The translations under genes and the position numbers were made by a program. A stretch of 64,000 nt of DNA, from contig NZ_CP107903.1 in NCBI RefSeq assembly GCF_036013955.1, positions 2,542,001 through 2,606,000 on the forward strand. Direction: 5' to 3'. This DNA comes from Streptomyces sp. NBC_00459. Lineage in GTDB: Bacteria > Actinomycetota > Actinomycetes > Streptomycetales > Streptomycetaceae. The notes beneath the pieces are model-generated. The model made no database searches, had not been told where the DNA came from, and saw only the letters and a list, made by a program, of their open reading frames with translations. This document shows positions 1 through 8,796 of the stretch, piece after piece. Every line of letters starts with the position of its first letter. Position 1 is the stretch's first letter.

Positions 1-1
1 G

Positions 2-49
2 ACGCGCACGACGTACGTCCCCGACGAACTCCTCGCGCGAAAGAGCTGA
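2..49 (+). CDS. C-terminal end of an upstream gene (partial)
   Basis: An open frame enters the window and stops at TGA (47-49). It encodes the tail TRTTYVPDELLARKS, and nearly all its codons end in G or C, as coding DNA does here. It lies 6 bases before the next start. Fifteen residues are too few to name the protein, and the frame could be open by chance. Confidence 0.35.
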   Translation, partial: TRTTYVPDELLARKS

Positions 50-55
50 CCTCTC

Positions 56-661
56 ATGGCGACCACTCGTACTCTCCCCCCTCTGGCCCCCCTCTCCCCT
101 GCCTCTCCCGGCGGCACCGCCCGGCACCGGCTGCGCGCCGTCGACCGGGACGAGGTGGTCGACGTCAGGGACTTCCTGCCGCCGGGCGCCACCTGGCTGC
201 CCGCTCCCCCGCACACCCTGCCCACGCTGCCGGGCCAGCCGCCGATGATCGGCTACCTGGTGCTCGTACCGGCCGACCAGCAGCCGCCCGTCATGCCGTT
301 CGCGCTCCCGGACCCGGAACTGCCGGCCCCGGCCGTGGCCCCGGAACAGCCCCGGACCGACAGCGGCCGTCATCTCGTACGCGTCGACGACGTGCAGCGC
401 ACCGCCGAGGTCGACGGACGTCCGCTGGATCTCACGTACCTCGAGTTCGAACTGCTCGCCCATCTCGTCGCCCACCCGGGCCGGGTACACACCCGCGACC
501 AGCTGGTCACCACGGTGTGGGGCTACGGGCACGTGGGGGACGGCCGTACCGTCGACGTCCACATCGCCCGGCTGCGCCGCAAGCTCGGTGCGGAGCACCG
601 GCAGGCGATCCAGACGGTTCGGCGGGTGGGGTACAAGTACACGCCCCCGACCGCCCGCTGA
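56..661 (+). CDS. Winged-helix DNA-binding protein (OmpR/PhoB-type effector domain)
   Basis: A 201-aa protein with a Pro/Ala-rich first half (residues 1-105) and no receiver domain. Residues about 107-197 form an OmpR/PhoB-type winged helix: the first helices at LTYLEFELLAHLVAHPG, the alpha-loop around TRDQLVTTVWG, the recognition helix RTVDVHIARLRRKLG, and the wing ending in VGYKYTPP. It is therefore a predicted transcription factor, but without a phosphorylation domain its signal is unknown. Such orphan winged-helix proteins are common in Streptomyces. The start ATG follows a weak AAAGAG. A two-component pair starts 96 bases downstream, but that pair has its own LuxR-type regulator, so a functional link is only possible. 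Confidence 0.8.
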   Translation: MATTRTLPPLAPLSPASPGGTARHRLRAVDRDEVVDVRDFLPPGATWLPAPPHTLPTLPGQPPMIGYLVLVPADQQPPVMPFALPDPELPAPAVAPEQPRTDSGRHLVRVDDVQRTAEVDGRPLDLTYLEFELLAHLVAHPGRVHTRDQLVTTVWGYGHVGDGRTVDVHIARLRRKLGAEHRQAIQTVRRVGYKYTPPTAR

Positions 662-757
662 CCTCTCGCTCCTGCCAGGGGGTGTCGCTGGCACCACCCC
701 CTGGTACGGGTGTTCGGGCCCGTGACCTGACGGGGCGTGCTCGGCGAGACTGACCGC

Positions 758-2038
758 ATGGACGACACCGTCACCGCCCGAGTTCAGGTTCGAGTTCGTG
801 CTTGTGTGCTCGCGGGTGCTCGGGGGCTGCTGCTGGCCGTCGCCTCGATCGCCGGGTCGGTGCCGCTGTTCGCGCTCCTCCTCGTCTCCCTCTCCTTGGT
901 GCCCGTCCTCGGGATCGGTCTCCTCACCACGCCCCGGGTCGTCATGTGGGTGCGGGCGTGGGCCGACTGGCGGCGGCTGACGGCCGTGCGGTGGGGCGGG
1001 GTGCGGATCCCGCCCCGGTACCGGGTGCCGGCGGCGGACGCGGGACGGTGGGCGCGGGCCTTCGGGGTGCTGCGCGATCCGGCGACCTGGCGGGAGTCCG
1101 CGTGGCTGCCGCTCGATGTGGTGCTCGGGTCCGTCACCGCGCTGGTGCCGGCCGTGCTGGTCTTCTACCCCTTCGAGGGGTTCGCGCTGGCGCTCGGGCT
1201 GTGGCGGGTGTTCACGGACGGGACGTACGTCGGCTGGTGGTACGCCTTCGTGCCCATCGGCGGACCGGGCAGCGCACTCGCCGCCGGCGCCCTGGGGGCC
1301 GTACTCCTCGTAGCCTCGTACCACCTGACGCCTGCCCTGCTGCGCCTCCACTTCCTGTTCACGCGAGCGCTGTTGGGCGCCGGACGCGGTGAACTCCGTG
1401 AGCGGGTGCGGGTGCTGACCGAGTCGCGGCGGGACGCCGTGGACACCTCCGCCGCCGAACTACGGCGTATCGAGAGGGACCTGCACGACGGCGCGCAGGC
1501 GCGGCTGATCGCCGTGGGGATGGATCTGGGGACCGCCGAGGCGCTCATCGAGAAGAACCCCGAGAAGGCGCGGGAGTTGCTCGCGCGGGCCCGGAAGTCC
1601 TCCGCGGAGGCGCTGGCCGAGCTGCGCGACCTGGTGCACGGCATCCATCCGCCGGTGCTGGCGGAGCGCGGACTGGGCGATGCCGTACGGGCGTTGGCGC
1701 TGCGGCTGCCGCTGGACACCGAGGTCACGGTGGATGTGGAGGGCGGCCGGGTGGAGGCTCCCGTCGAGTCGGCGGCCTACTTCGCGGTGAGCGAGGTGCT
1801 GACCAACGCCGTCAAGCACTCCGGCGCCGAGCGGGTGTGGATCGATCTGCGGTACGCGGACGGCTCGTTGCGGATCGCCGTCACCGACGACGGGCGGGGC
1901 GGGGCACGGGTCGGAGGCGGGTCGGGGCTGGCCGGGGTGGAGCGGCGAATCGGTACATTCGACGGTGTCCTGGCCGTCAGCAGTCCGGTTGGCGGTCCCA
2001 CCGTGGTGACCATGGAGATTCCTTGCGGGTTGTCCTAG
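758..2038 (+). CDS. Sensor histidine kinase (NarL/DesK type, HisKA_3)
   Basis: A 426-aa membrane sensor kinase. Hydrophobic stretches at about residues 10-60, 120-155 and 175-205 form the membrane domain. The dimerisation/phosphoacceptor helix carries ERDLHDGAQARL with the predicted phospho-His at residue 243. The HATPase part has an N box (SEVLTNAVKHSG), a G1 box (VTDDGRGG) and a G2 box (GSGLAGVERRI). All catalytic boxes are intact. ATG at 758 was chosen over an in-frame GTG at 737, which would add seven unremarkable residues. Its stop overlaps the start of the response regulator by 16 bases, which indicates translational coupling. The stimulus cannot be inferred. Confidence 0.9.
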   Translation: MDDTVTARVQVRVRACVLAGARGLLLAVASIAGSVPLFALLLVSLSLVPVLGIGLLTTPRVVMWVRAWADWRRLTAVRWGGVRIPPRYRVPAADAGRWARAFGVLRDPATWRESAWLPLDVVLGSVTALVPAVLVFYPFEGFALALGLWRVFTDGTYVGWWYAFVPIGGPGSALAAGALGAVLLVASYHLTPALLRLHFLFTRALLGAGRGELRERVRVLTESRRDAVDTSAAELRRIERDLHDGAQARLIAVGMDLGTAEALIEKNPEKARELLARARKSSAEALAELRDLVHGIHPPVLAERGLGDAVRALALRLPLDTEVTVDVEGGRVEAPVESAAYFAVSEVLTNAVKHSGAERVWIDLRYADGSLRIAVTDDGRGGARVGGGSGLAGVERRIGTFDGVLAVSSPVGGPTVVTMEIPCGLS

Positions 2039-2676
2039 CCGAAGACCTGTTCCTGCTGCGCGACGGACTGGTCCGGCTGCTGGAGGCGTACGACTTCGAG
2101 ATCGCCGCGGCGGTGGAGAGCGGACCCGAGCTGGACCGGGCGCTCGCCGAGCTGGCACCGGACGTCGCCGTGGTCGACGTACGCCTGCCGCCCACGCACA
2201 CCGACGAGGGGCTGCAGTGCGCGCTGCGGGCCCGCCGGTCGCGGCCCGGGATGCCGGTGCTGGTGCTGTCGCAGCACGTGGAACGGCTGTACGCACGGGA
2301 GTTGCTGGCCGACGGGGTGGGCGGGGTCGGCTATCTGCTCAAGGACCGGGTGTTCGACGCGGAGCAGTTCGTGGACGCCGTACGACGGGTCGCGGCGGGC
2401 GGCACCGCCATGGACCCGCAGGTGATCCAGCAGCTGCTGGCGGGGCGCGCCGGGGACGGCCGGCCGCTGGGGCGGCTGACGCCCAGGGAGCTGGAGGTGC
2501 TGGAACTCATGGCTCAGGGACGTTCGAACGCGGCGATCGCTGGGCATCTCGTTGTCACGGAGCGGGCGATCGCCAAGCACACGTCGAACATCTTCGCCAA
2601 ACTGGGACTTGAGGTGTCGGACGACGACAACCGTCGCGTCCTGGCGGTACTCACCTATCTCGACCAGGGGCGTTGA
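2023..2676 (+). CDS. Response regulator, NarL/FixJ family (LuxR HTH)
   Basis: A 217-aa partner of the preceding kinase. The receiver begins LRVVLAEDLF; the acidic residues at 7-8 and the phospho-acceptor Asp at about residue 52 (VVDVRLPP) are present, as is the switch-region Lys in LLKDRVF. A LuxR-type helix-turn-helix covers about residues 151-200 (LTPRELEVLELMAQGRSN... KHTSNIFAKLGL). The TTG start at 2023 is inferred because it lies inside the kinase's 3' end and gives a canonical receiver N terminus; longer versions of the frame would read kinase DNA in another frame. Targets are unknown; the secreted DUF1996 gene 221 bases downstream is a candidate by position only. Confidence 0.88.
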   Translation: MRVVLAEDLFLLRDGLVRLLEAYDFEIAAAVESGPELDRALAELAPDVAVVDVRLPPTHTDEGLQCALRARRSRPGMPVLVLSQHVERLYARELLADGVGGVGYLLKDRVFDAEQFVDAVRRVAAGGTAMDPQVIQQLLAGRAGDGRPLGRLTPRELEVLELMAQGRSNAAIAGHLVVTERAIAKHTSNIFAKLGLEVSDDDNRRVLAVLTYLDQGR

Positions 2677-2897
2677 AAGTACGCCAAAGTCGATGATATT
2701 CACTCCCCGCCGAACACTTGCCGTAAGAGATCCGCAACTCCCGGTACAACCGGTGGAGTTCAGGCTGAATTGTCCTACGAATCTCTCATCAATTTCTGAG
2801 GCGGCTGAACACTCCTGAGGTCCCCCTCGTATGGAATGACGCCGCTTCACTCCTGTCGGGCGCCTCGATAGCCCCGCAAGGAAGTCAGAGGAGTTCC

Positions 2898-4550
2898 ATG
2901 GGACGCAATGCACGTAAACGACGCTCACCACTGGCCGTTCGCGCCGTGGCCGCATCCGCGGCCCTCGCGATCGGTGGTGGTGGACTTGTCTGGGCGAATT
3001 TCTACGCCTCCGCACACGAGGAGAACGGCGCCCAGAACCAGACCAAGGCCGCTGCCGCGCAGATCGCCACGATCGACTGCCCGGACGTGGGCCAGAAGCT
3101 CTCGAACGTCCCCAGCGGTGCCCGCGCCGGCGTGGACAGGGAGCTCGCGAATCTGGACAACCAGATCACCGAGGCCTACGCACGCCTCGCCTCCACCCGG
3201 CAGGCCCAGGCAGGTGACGCGAGCTTCGTACAGAACGCGATCGTCGGTCCGCTGAAGGACAAGCGGTTCGCCGCGATCGACCGGATCCGGATCAACATCA
3301 AGCGCGCTGGTGGCTCCGGAGCCGACAACCTGGGGCAGTTCGCCCAGTGCACCGCTGTCGCGGCCGCGCCGCAGACCAACGCCGGCCAGGGCAACAACAA
3401 CCAGGGCAACGGCCAGAACAACCAGAACAACAACGGCAACCAGAACAACGGTGGCCAGAACAACAACGGTCAGGGCCAGAACAACAATGGCCAGGGTCAG
3501 AACAACAACGGCCAGAACAACGGCCAGAACAACGGTGGCCAGGGCAACGCCGGTGCGGGTAACGCTGGTGCCGGCAACGCCGGCGCGGGCAACGCCGGCG
3601 GTGGTGGCCAGGGCGGCAACGGTCCGGTGGCTGCCGACTTCGTCGACATCACCAAGGTCCAGGGCAACGCCCAGCTGGGTGTGGGCGCGAACGGGCTCGC
3701 CGCCAACGGCAACAGCGGCTCGCGTGGCTCCTTCACCACCAAGTGCGGCACCAACGGGAACGACAACCACAACACGGACAACGTGATCGTGGCCCCCGGT
3801 GTCAGCAACGGTGCGCACCACCTGCACGACTACGTCGGCAACCAGAGCAACGACGCCTTCGCGAGCGACCAGGAACTGGCCGCGGCCCAGACCAGCTGCC
3901 AGAACCAGGGCGACAAGTCGTCCTACTTCTGGCCGGTGCTGCGTCTGCAGGACGGTTCGCAGGACTTCGACCAGAACAACGACGGCGGTGGCAAGGAAGG
4001 CAACGTCGGCAAGATCCTGCAGGCCTCCCAGGCGCAGATCAAGTTCGTCGGCAACAAGAAGGGCAACGTCGTCGCGATGCCGACCGCCCTGCGCATCATC
4101 ACCGGTGACGCCAAGGCCTTCGTCAACGGCAACGCCAACGCCAACGTGAACTGGAGCTGCACCGGCTTCGAGAACAAGGTGCAGCTGAAGGACAAGTACC
4201 CGATCTGCCCGCAGGGCAGCGCCGTGGTCCGTACGACCGCCTTCCAGAGCTGCTGGGACGGCCAGAACATCGACAGTGCGAACCACCGCACTCACGTGGC
4301 CTTCGTCCAGGCCGACGGCACCTGCGCCAACGGCTTCAAGGCGATCCCCCAGCTCCAGGTCCGTCTGGTCTACAACGTTCCGGCCCCGAAGCTGCAGAAC
4401 GGCACGGTCGTGAACCCGTACGCGGTGGACTCCTTCCCGGAGAACCTGCACAAGCCGATCACCGACCACAACGACTTCATCAACTTCTTCTCCCAGAACA
4501 CGATGAACAAGATGGTCAACTGCATCAACACCGGCAAGAAGTGCCAGTAG
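2898..4550 (+). CDS. Secreted DUF1996-domain protein with Asn/Gln/Gly-rich linker
   Basis: A 550-aa exported protein. The N terminus has a basic run (GRNARKRR) and a hydrophobic core ending near residue 38, a Sec-type signal or anchor. Residues about 45-155 are a helical, charged segment; about 161-243 form a low-complexity N/Q/G then GAGNA linker; about 260-520 match the DUF1996 family, with conserved His motifs (HHLHDY), several Cys (CGTNGND, CQNQGD, CTGF, CWDG, CANG) and WNC/WSC-like elements. DUF1996 is found in secreted fungal and actinobacterial proteins of unproven function. A strong ribosome site (GAGGAG) precedes the ATG and a strong terminator follows, so it is probably monocistronic. 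Confidence 0.85.
   Translation: MGRNARKRRSPLAVRAVAASAALAIGGGGLVWANFYASAHEENGAQNQTKAAAAQIATIDCPDVGQKLSNVPSGARAGVDRELANLDNQITEAYARLASTRQAQAGDASFVQNAIVGPLKDKRFAAIDRIRINIKRAGGSGADNLGQFAQCTAVAAAPQTNAGQGNNNQGNGQNNQNNNGNQNNGGQNNNGQGQNNNGQGQNNNGQNNGQNNGGQGNAGAGNAGAGNAGAGNAGGGGQGGNGPVAADFVDITKVQGNAQLGVGANGLAANGNSGSRGSFTTKCGTNGNDNHNTDNVIVAPGVSNGAHHLHDYVGNQSNDAFASDQELAAAQTSCQNQGDKSSYFWPVLRLQDGSQDFDQNNDGGGKEGNVGKILQASQAQIKFVGNKKGNVVAMPTALRIITGDAKAFVNGNANANVNWSCTGFENKVQLKDKYPICPQGSAVVRTTAFQSCWDGQNIDSANHRTHVAFVQADGTCANGFKAIPQLQVRLVYNVPAPKLQNGTVVNPYAVDSFPENLHKPITDHNDFINFFSQNTMNKMVNCINTGKKCQ
3378..3625 (+). repeat. Intragenic tandem repeats encoding N/Q/G-rich and GAGNA linker
   Basis: Two in-frame degenerate repeat families lie back to back inside the DUF1996 gene. 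First come AACAACGG(Y)CAG-type units coding for NNNGQGQ runs, then about four 15-base units coding for GAGNA. The length is a multiple of three throughout. Such linkers probably tether the DUF1996 domain away from the membrane or wall and are likely to vary in copy number between strains. Confidence 0.85.
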
Positions 4551-4583
4551 AACCACCAGTGGTCCACCGACGGTGGACCACAT

Positions 4584-4623
4584 GAGAAAGCCGGTGGCGG
4601 GTTCTCCCGCCACCGGCTTTCTC
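4584..4623 (+). terminator. Intrinsic terminator after the DUF1996 gene
   Basis: A perfect 18-bp inverted repeat with a 4-base loop (TTCT) starts 33 bases after the stop codon and ends in TTTCTCGTTC. A smaller inverted repeat (GGTCCACC/GGTGGACC) immediately precedes it. The repeat could also end the convergent lipoprotein transcript. Confidence 0.85.
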
Positions 4624-4695
4624 GTTCTCTGTCGCTCTCGGGGTCGATCCCGGGTTTCTCGTTCCCGCTTCGACCCTGCTTGTTCCCGCTTCCGC

Positions 4696-5154
4696 TCAGC
4701 CGCCGTGGCCGGCCGAGTGGGTGGCCTCGCCGCCGCCCGCGTGGTGGTCGGCACCCACCTCGGCGGTCCCGCCGAGCTTGGTCTGGAGCTTCGCGATCAC
4801 CTTCTGGTCGCCGACCGCGGTCCACTTGCGGCCGAGGAGGTAGAAGCCGCCGTAGTCCTTGGCGCCGTTGATCCACTCGCGCTGGCCGCGGTCGGTGGCG
4901 TAGGTCAGGAGAAGGAACTTGCCGTAGGTGGTGGTCTTGCAGGCGGCCTGGCGGAGCTCGTCGGCGTCGATCTGCATGATCGGCTTGCAGCCCGCCTTGC
5001 TCGCGAGCTGCTCCAGGCTGCCGGTCGCGGCGACCGGCGTGGCGTCGATCGCCTTGGCCGCCTGATCGCTGTCGCCGCCTGAGCAGCCCGTCAGTGCCAG
5101 CGCTGCCACGGCTGTGACCGCGGCAGCCGCGAGCTTCGGTCGCGTCACCATCAT
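4696..5154 (-). CDS. Small secreted lipoprotein, function unknown
   Basis: A 152-aa protein with a short basic start and a hydrophobic segment ending in the lipobox LALTGC, with the lipidated Cys at residue 24; it should sit on the outer face of the membrane. The mature part has two further Cys (AGCKPIMQ and AACKTTTYGK), a predicted mixed alpha/beta core (FLLLTYATDRGQREWING, WTAVGDQKVIAKLQ) and a His/Gly-rich tail (HHAGGGEATHSAGHGG). The MM start at 5154 was chosen because GGAGGA lies 8 bases upstream; the open frame extends further 5' without a good ribosome site. I do not recognise a named family. Confidence 0.8.
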   Translation of the reverse strand: MMVTRPKLAAAAVTAVAALALTGCSGGDSDQAAKAIDATPVAATGSLEQLASKAGCKPIMQIDADELRQAACKTTTYGKFLLLTYATDRGQREWINGAKDYGGFYLLGRKWTAVGDQKVIAKLQTKLGGTAEVGADHHAGGGEATHSAGHGG

Positions 5155-5276
5155 CTGTTCGTCCTCCGGTCCGTTCGCCGCCGACATTACTCTCGGCCCA
5201 TGCCGCGGGAGGCCCCGTCGAGGAGCTCTCGCTCTCGATACGGCTGCGGGGCACAGACCACTCAATCAGGGAACGC

Positions 5277-5804
5277 GTGTGCGAGAGTGGGCAAGTGAAC
5301 GCAGACTGGGAAGAGCGTGTGGTCGCGGCCTGGGCCACTTTCGACGACTACGACGAGGACCACGGTGCCGACTTCCGCGCCGTGATCGACGGCCTCGTCG
5401 CGGAACTGCCCGCCGACAGCCCCCTGGCCCAATTCGAACAGGCATGCGCCTGGGACTCGACGGGTCACTCGGACCGGGCGGAGCCGCTCTACCGGGAGGC
5501 TCTCGCGCTCGGGCTCAGCGAACACAGCGGATACAAGGGCCGACGCGCCAAGATCCAGCTGTCGAGTTCGCTGCGGAACCTCGGACGGGCCGAGGAGGGC
5601 GTCAAGCTGCTCACACCCGAACTGGACGCCCCCTCCGACGAGTTGGACGACGCCGTACGAGCGTGTCTGGCGCTGTGTCTGTCCAGCCTCGGTCGCGACC
5701 GTGAGGGTCTCGCGCTGGTCCTCGGCGCCCTCGCTCCCCATCTGCCGCGCTACCAGCGGTCGATGGCGAACTACGCCCGCCTGCTGACCGACCCGGACGA
5801 CTGA
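5277..5804 (+). CDS. Tetratricopeptide-repeat protein
   Basis: A soluble 175-aa protein of helical TPR-like repeats: a hairpin at LAQFEQACAWDSTGHSDRAEPLYREALALG, a second at RAKIQLSSSLRNLGRAEEGVKLL, and a third at AVRACLALCLSSLGRDREGLALVLGAL. It resembles short streptomycete TPR proteins of roughly 165-175 aa whose role is unknown; by family it is a protein-protein interaction scaffold. GTG at 5277 follows AGGGAA; a second GTG at 5295 would give a protein starting VNADWEERV, which may be the real N terminus. It is divergent from the lipoprotein gene with about 120 bases between them. Confidence 0.75.
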   Translation: MCESGQVNADWEERVVAAWATFDDYDEDHGADFRAVIDGLVAELPADSPLAQFEQACAWDSTGHSDRAEPLYREALALGLSEHSGYKGRRAKIQLSSSLRNLGRAEEGVKLLTPELDAPSDELDDAVRACLALCLSSLGRDREGLALVLGALAPHLPRYQRSMANYARLLTDPDD

Positions 5805-5877
5805 CTCCGACACCCGACTTCGACGGCCGGCCCGGACGGCCAGGTGACCATCCGACCATTCGCTCGTTCTGCTGAAC

Positions 5878-7806
5878 GTGCAGTCACAGGATGTCGCCTT
5901 CAGCCCCACCACCGGTAACAGCGCCAAGGGCCGCCCCGTCGTCGACGTGGAGCAGGCCGAGGCCGCGCTCGTCGAGCACTACCCCCGGCTCGTCCGGCTC
6001 GCCTATCTGGTGCTGCCGCCGAGCCTCGGCCGCAACCGGCGTGTCCTGACCGCGCACGCCCTCACCCAGCGCGCGCTGCCCAGGGGACGCACGGCCACGG
6101 CCGCGATCCCGGCCCAGCCGAAGGGCCGCGCGGGCGACCCCGGTTACGCACTCGTCCGCCTCCAGGTGCTGCGTACGGCGCTCTCGGCGGGGCAGCCCTG
6201 GCGGGGCCGCACGCTGCCGAAGCGGTCGCAACTGCCGCCGCTGCTCCCCCAGGTGTGGGGTCTGCGGCTCTTCCCGCGTTCGGGTGGCGCCGAGGAACTC
6301 GCCCTGGACCAGCGGCTGTCGGCCCTCTCCGGCCCCGCCCGGGCCGCGTACGTCCTGCGCGGTCTGGAGAAGCTCCCGGACTCCGACGTACGCACCGCGC
6401 TGGAGGCCGCCGGGGTCGACCGGCCGACCGAGGCGCTGCGCGAGGCGGACGAGGTCCCGGCGCACTACGCGCTGCTCGACTCCGCCGAGTTCGACCCCTG
6501 TTCGCTCCAGGCCCGCCCCACCGACCTGATGCGGCGCAGGCAGCACCTGAAGGCGGCGCTCGTCGCCGCCACGGCCGTCGCGGTGTGCGGCGCGCTGCTC
6601 GGCATGCCCGGCGACAGCTGGGCCCCGGACGGCGCCGCCGCCCCCGCCTACGCGAAGAACCCGGCCGCCGAAGCCGCCCTGGACCCGGCCCGGTTGACGC
6701 TCGTACCGGCCGCCGCCTGGAAGACCTCGGCTCGCACCGACTTCTCCGTCTGGCCCGCACGCGGTGACCTCGTCGGCGACAGCGCCCTGTTGCGCCGCGC
6801 CCTCGCCGTCTGGGCCCGCCCCGGCGAGACGGTCCAGGTCTCGGCGACGCCGGGCACCCCGTCCGGCGGCCCGGCCGGCCCGCCCCAGCTCCTGTACGCG
6901 GGCACGGTCGACACCGCCCACGTGGTGATCCTGTACGACGGTCTGCGCATCGCCCGGTACGCCGAACCGAAGGACGGCACCAGCGGGGCCGCCCTCGACT
7001 TCGCCCGTGTCGACGGCGCGACCGGCGCCGAGGCCGACGCGGTGGTCCTCGACCGGGCCGACGGCAACGTCCGCTATCTGACGGCGCCCTGGGTGCTGAG
7101 GGCCGAGATGCGGGACCTGCGCAAGCCGGCCGGGACACCCGTCGACCTGGGGCTGACCGACGGGGTGGCCGGGCCGCTGGCCAGCCCCATCGCGCAGAAA
7201 GGCGTCTGCCGGTCCTGGCACACGCTCCAGGTGACCGACGCCGGTGGCGCCCGTCTGCTGAGCGACCTCGGCGAACTCGTCCCGGCCCACCTCACCTCGG
7301 GCCGCCCGACCGCACTCCGCGAGGCCTCTTCTCCGGCGGCGCTGGCGACGTGGTCACCCTTCGCCTGTTCCCTCGCCGCGATGCACTCCCAGGGGGTGCG
7401 CTCCGTGAACGCCTGGCAGTACGCCGAGCAGCCGCTGCCCGACGCGAGCGGCGCCGCCGACTGGGTGTGCACCCGCGCCGAGACCTGGCGGGGTGAGGGC
7501 GCGCGGGTGCTGGCCCAGTTCCACACGCCCGGCGGGACGTACGGGGCGGTCGCGGCGAGGTCCGAGAGCAGTCCGGCGTGCGGTCCCCGCGACCCGAACG
7601 TGCTCGCCGGGGTGCTGTGGAAGTCGGGGGCGGGTGAGTGGTACATGCTGGCCGCGGGTGCCGAGAACACGGCGTCGATCACGGCGACGGGCGGGGTCAG
7701 TTCGTCGACGCGGGGTGCCCTGCTGGCGGCGAAGACCCAGCAGGGCGCTCAGGCCGGGCTGAAGGGAACGTTGAAGGACGGGCGGGCCATCGGCGGGTTG
7801 CGCTAG
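5878..7806 (+). CDS. Sigma-factor-like cytosolic domain fused to a membrane-anchored ectodomain
   Basis: A 642-aa protein. Residues about 20-60 (AEAALVEHYPRLVRLAYLVLPP) read like the first helices of an ECF sigma region 2, and about 140-185 (LDQRLSALSGPARAAYVLRGLEKLPDSDVRTALEAAGV) like a region 4 helix-turn-helix, both degenerate. One transmembrane helix (about 223-245, ALVAATAVAVCGALLGM) is followed by a roughly 395-residue Ala/Pro/Gly-rich extracytoplasmic part with four Cys. By layout it is a one-protein membrane-linked regulator or a sigma relic reused as an anchor. The GTG start is the first in the frame and lacks a clear ribosome site. It is monocistronic. Confidence 0.7.
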   Translation: MQSQDVAFSPTTGNSAKGRPVVDVEQAEAALVEHYPRLVRLAYLVLPPSLGRNRRVLTAHALTQRALPRGRTATAAIPAQPKGRAGDPGYALVRLQVLRTALSAGQPWRGRTLPKRSQLPPLLPQVWGLRLFPRSGGAEELALDQRLSALSGPARAAYVLRGLEKLPDSDVRTALEAAGVDRPTEALREADEVPAHYALLDSAEFDPCSLQARPTDLMRRRQHLKAALVAATAVAVCGALLGMPGDSWAPDGAAAPAYAKNPAAEAALDPARLTLVPAAAWKTSARTDFSVWPARGDLVGDSALLRRALAVWARPGETVQVSATPGTPSGGPAGPPQLLYAGTVDTAHVVILYDGLRIARYAEPKDGTSGAALDFARVDGATGAEADAVVLDRADGNVRYLTAPWVLRAEMRDLRKPAGTPVDLGLTDGVAGPLASPIAQKGVCRSWHTLQVTDAGGARLLSDLGELVPAHLTSGRPTALREASSPAALATWSPFACSLAAMHSQGVRSVNAWQYAEQPLPDASGAADWVCTRAETWRGEGARVLAQFHTPGGTYGAVAARSESSPACGPRDPNVLAGVLWKSGAGEWYMLAAGAENTASITATGGVSSSTRGALLAAKTQQGAQAGLKGTLKDGRAIGGLR

Positions 7807-7875
7807 CTGACACCGGCGTCAACAAGTCGGCGCAGAAGGGTTTCCCCACCGGCTACCCGTCAGTACATTGACGCC

Positions 7876-8796
7876 ATGTCCAACAGCCCCGGTCCCGCAC
7901 CCGACGAGCACGTTCCACCGCTCATGCCGCCGCACACACCGCTCAAGGCGCGCAAGGTGTCCTTCTCCTGGGAGGACACCCCGTTGCACTGGGTGCCGGG
8001 GGATCCGTTCACCTCGCACACCATCAACGTGCTGCATCTGCTGCTGCCCGCCGGTGAGCGGTGGTTCGTGCACGTGTACAAGCAGGTGCTGCCGTACATC
8101 CGTGACGAACGGCTGCGGGCGGACGTCGTCGGGTTCATCGGGCAGGAGGCCATGCACTCCCAGGCCCACGACGAAGTCCTCCCGCATCTACGGGAGTCGG
8201 GGCTCGATCCGACGCCGTACACCGCCCAGGTCGACTGGCTCTTCGAGAAGCTGCTCGGCGACCGGTTCCTCCTGCCGGGCCGCCGGGCCCGCAAGTGGTG
8301 GCTCATGGAACGGGTCGCCGTCATCGCGGCCATCGAGCACTACACGGCGTTTCTCGGCGACTGGATACTCAACGCCTCGGAGCTGGACCGGCGCGGCGCC
8401 GACCCCACCATGCTGGACCTGCTGCGCTGGCACGGCGCCGAGGAGGTCGAGCACCGGTCGGTCGCCTTCGACCTGTTCACCCACGTCGACGGGGGCTACC
8501 GGCGGCGCGTACGGACCTGGCTGACGGGGCTGCTGGCACTGTTCTTCCTGTGGCAGCGCGGGGTGCGGTTCTTCATGGCGAACGACCCGGCTCCGAACCT
8601 CCGCAAGCCGACCTTCCGGGGCTTCTACGTGCGCGGGAAGCGGGGTCTGCTGCCGTCGACCCGGGCCATGGTGAGATCGGTGCCGCGCTATCTCGCCCGG
8701 GACTACCACCCGTCCCAGGAGGGCTCCACCGAGCAGGCCGTCGCCTATCTGGCCTCCTCCCCCGCCGCCGTCGCCGCCGACAGGGGTGCCGCCTGA
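7876..8796 (+). CDS. Metal-dependent hydrolase family protein (PF10118-like) with di-iron-type ligands
   Basis: A 306-aa, mostly helical protein of the family usually called predicted metal-dependent hydrolase. The sequence shows ERWFVH (E61), QEAMHSQAH (E91xxH94, H98), AIEHYTA (E154) and AEEVEHRS (E190xxH193). The order Glu, ExxH, Glu, ExxH is the ligand pattern of ferritin-like di-iron oxygenases and desaturase-like enzymes, so an oxidative role is as likely as hydrolysis. Its TGA overlaps the ATG of the reductase gene by one base. A hydrophobic helix near residue 220 (LLALFFLW) may touch the membrane. The family is real; the chemistry is my inference. Confidence 0.82.
   Translation: MSNSPGPAPDEHVPPLMPPHTPLKARKVSFSWEDTPLHWVPGDPFTSHTINVLHLLLPAGERWFVHVYKQVLPYIRDERLRADVVGFIGQEAMHSQAHDEVLPHLRESGLDPTPYTAQVDWLFEKLLGDRFLLPGRRARKWWLMERVAVIAAIEHYTAFLGDWILNASELDRRGADPTMLDLLRWHGAEEVEHRSVAFDLFTHVDGGYRRRVRTWLTGLLALFFLWQRGVRFFMANDPAPNLRKPTFRGFYVRGKRGLLPSTRAMVRSVPRYLARDYHPSQEGSTEQAVAYLASSPAAVAADRGAA

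Noticed and set aside
3378..3625. Repeat array considered as CRISPR.
   Set aside because: Units are short, contiguous and in frame in a coding gene, with no spacers of constant length.
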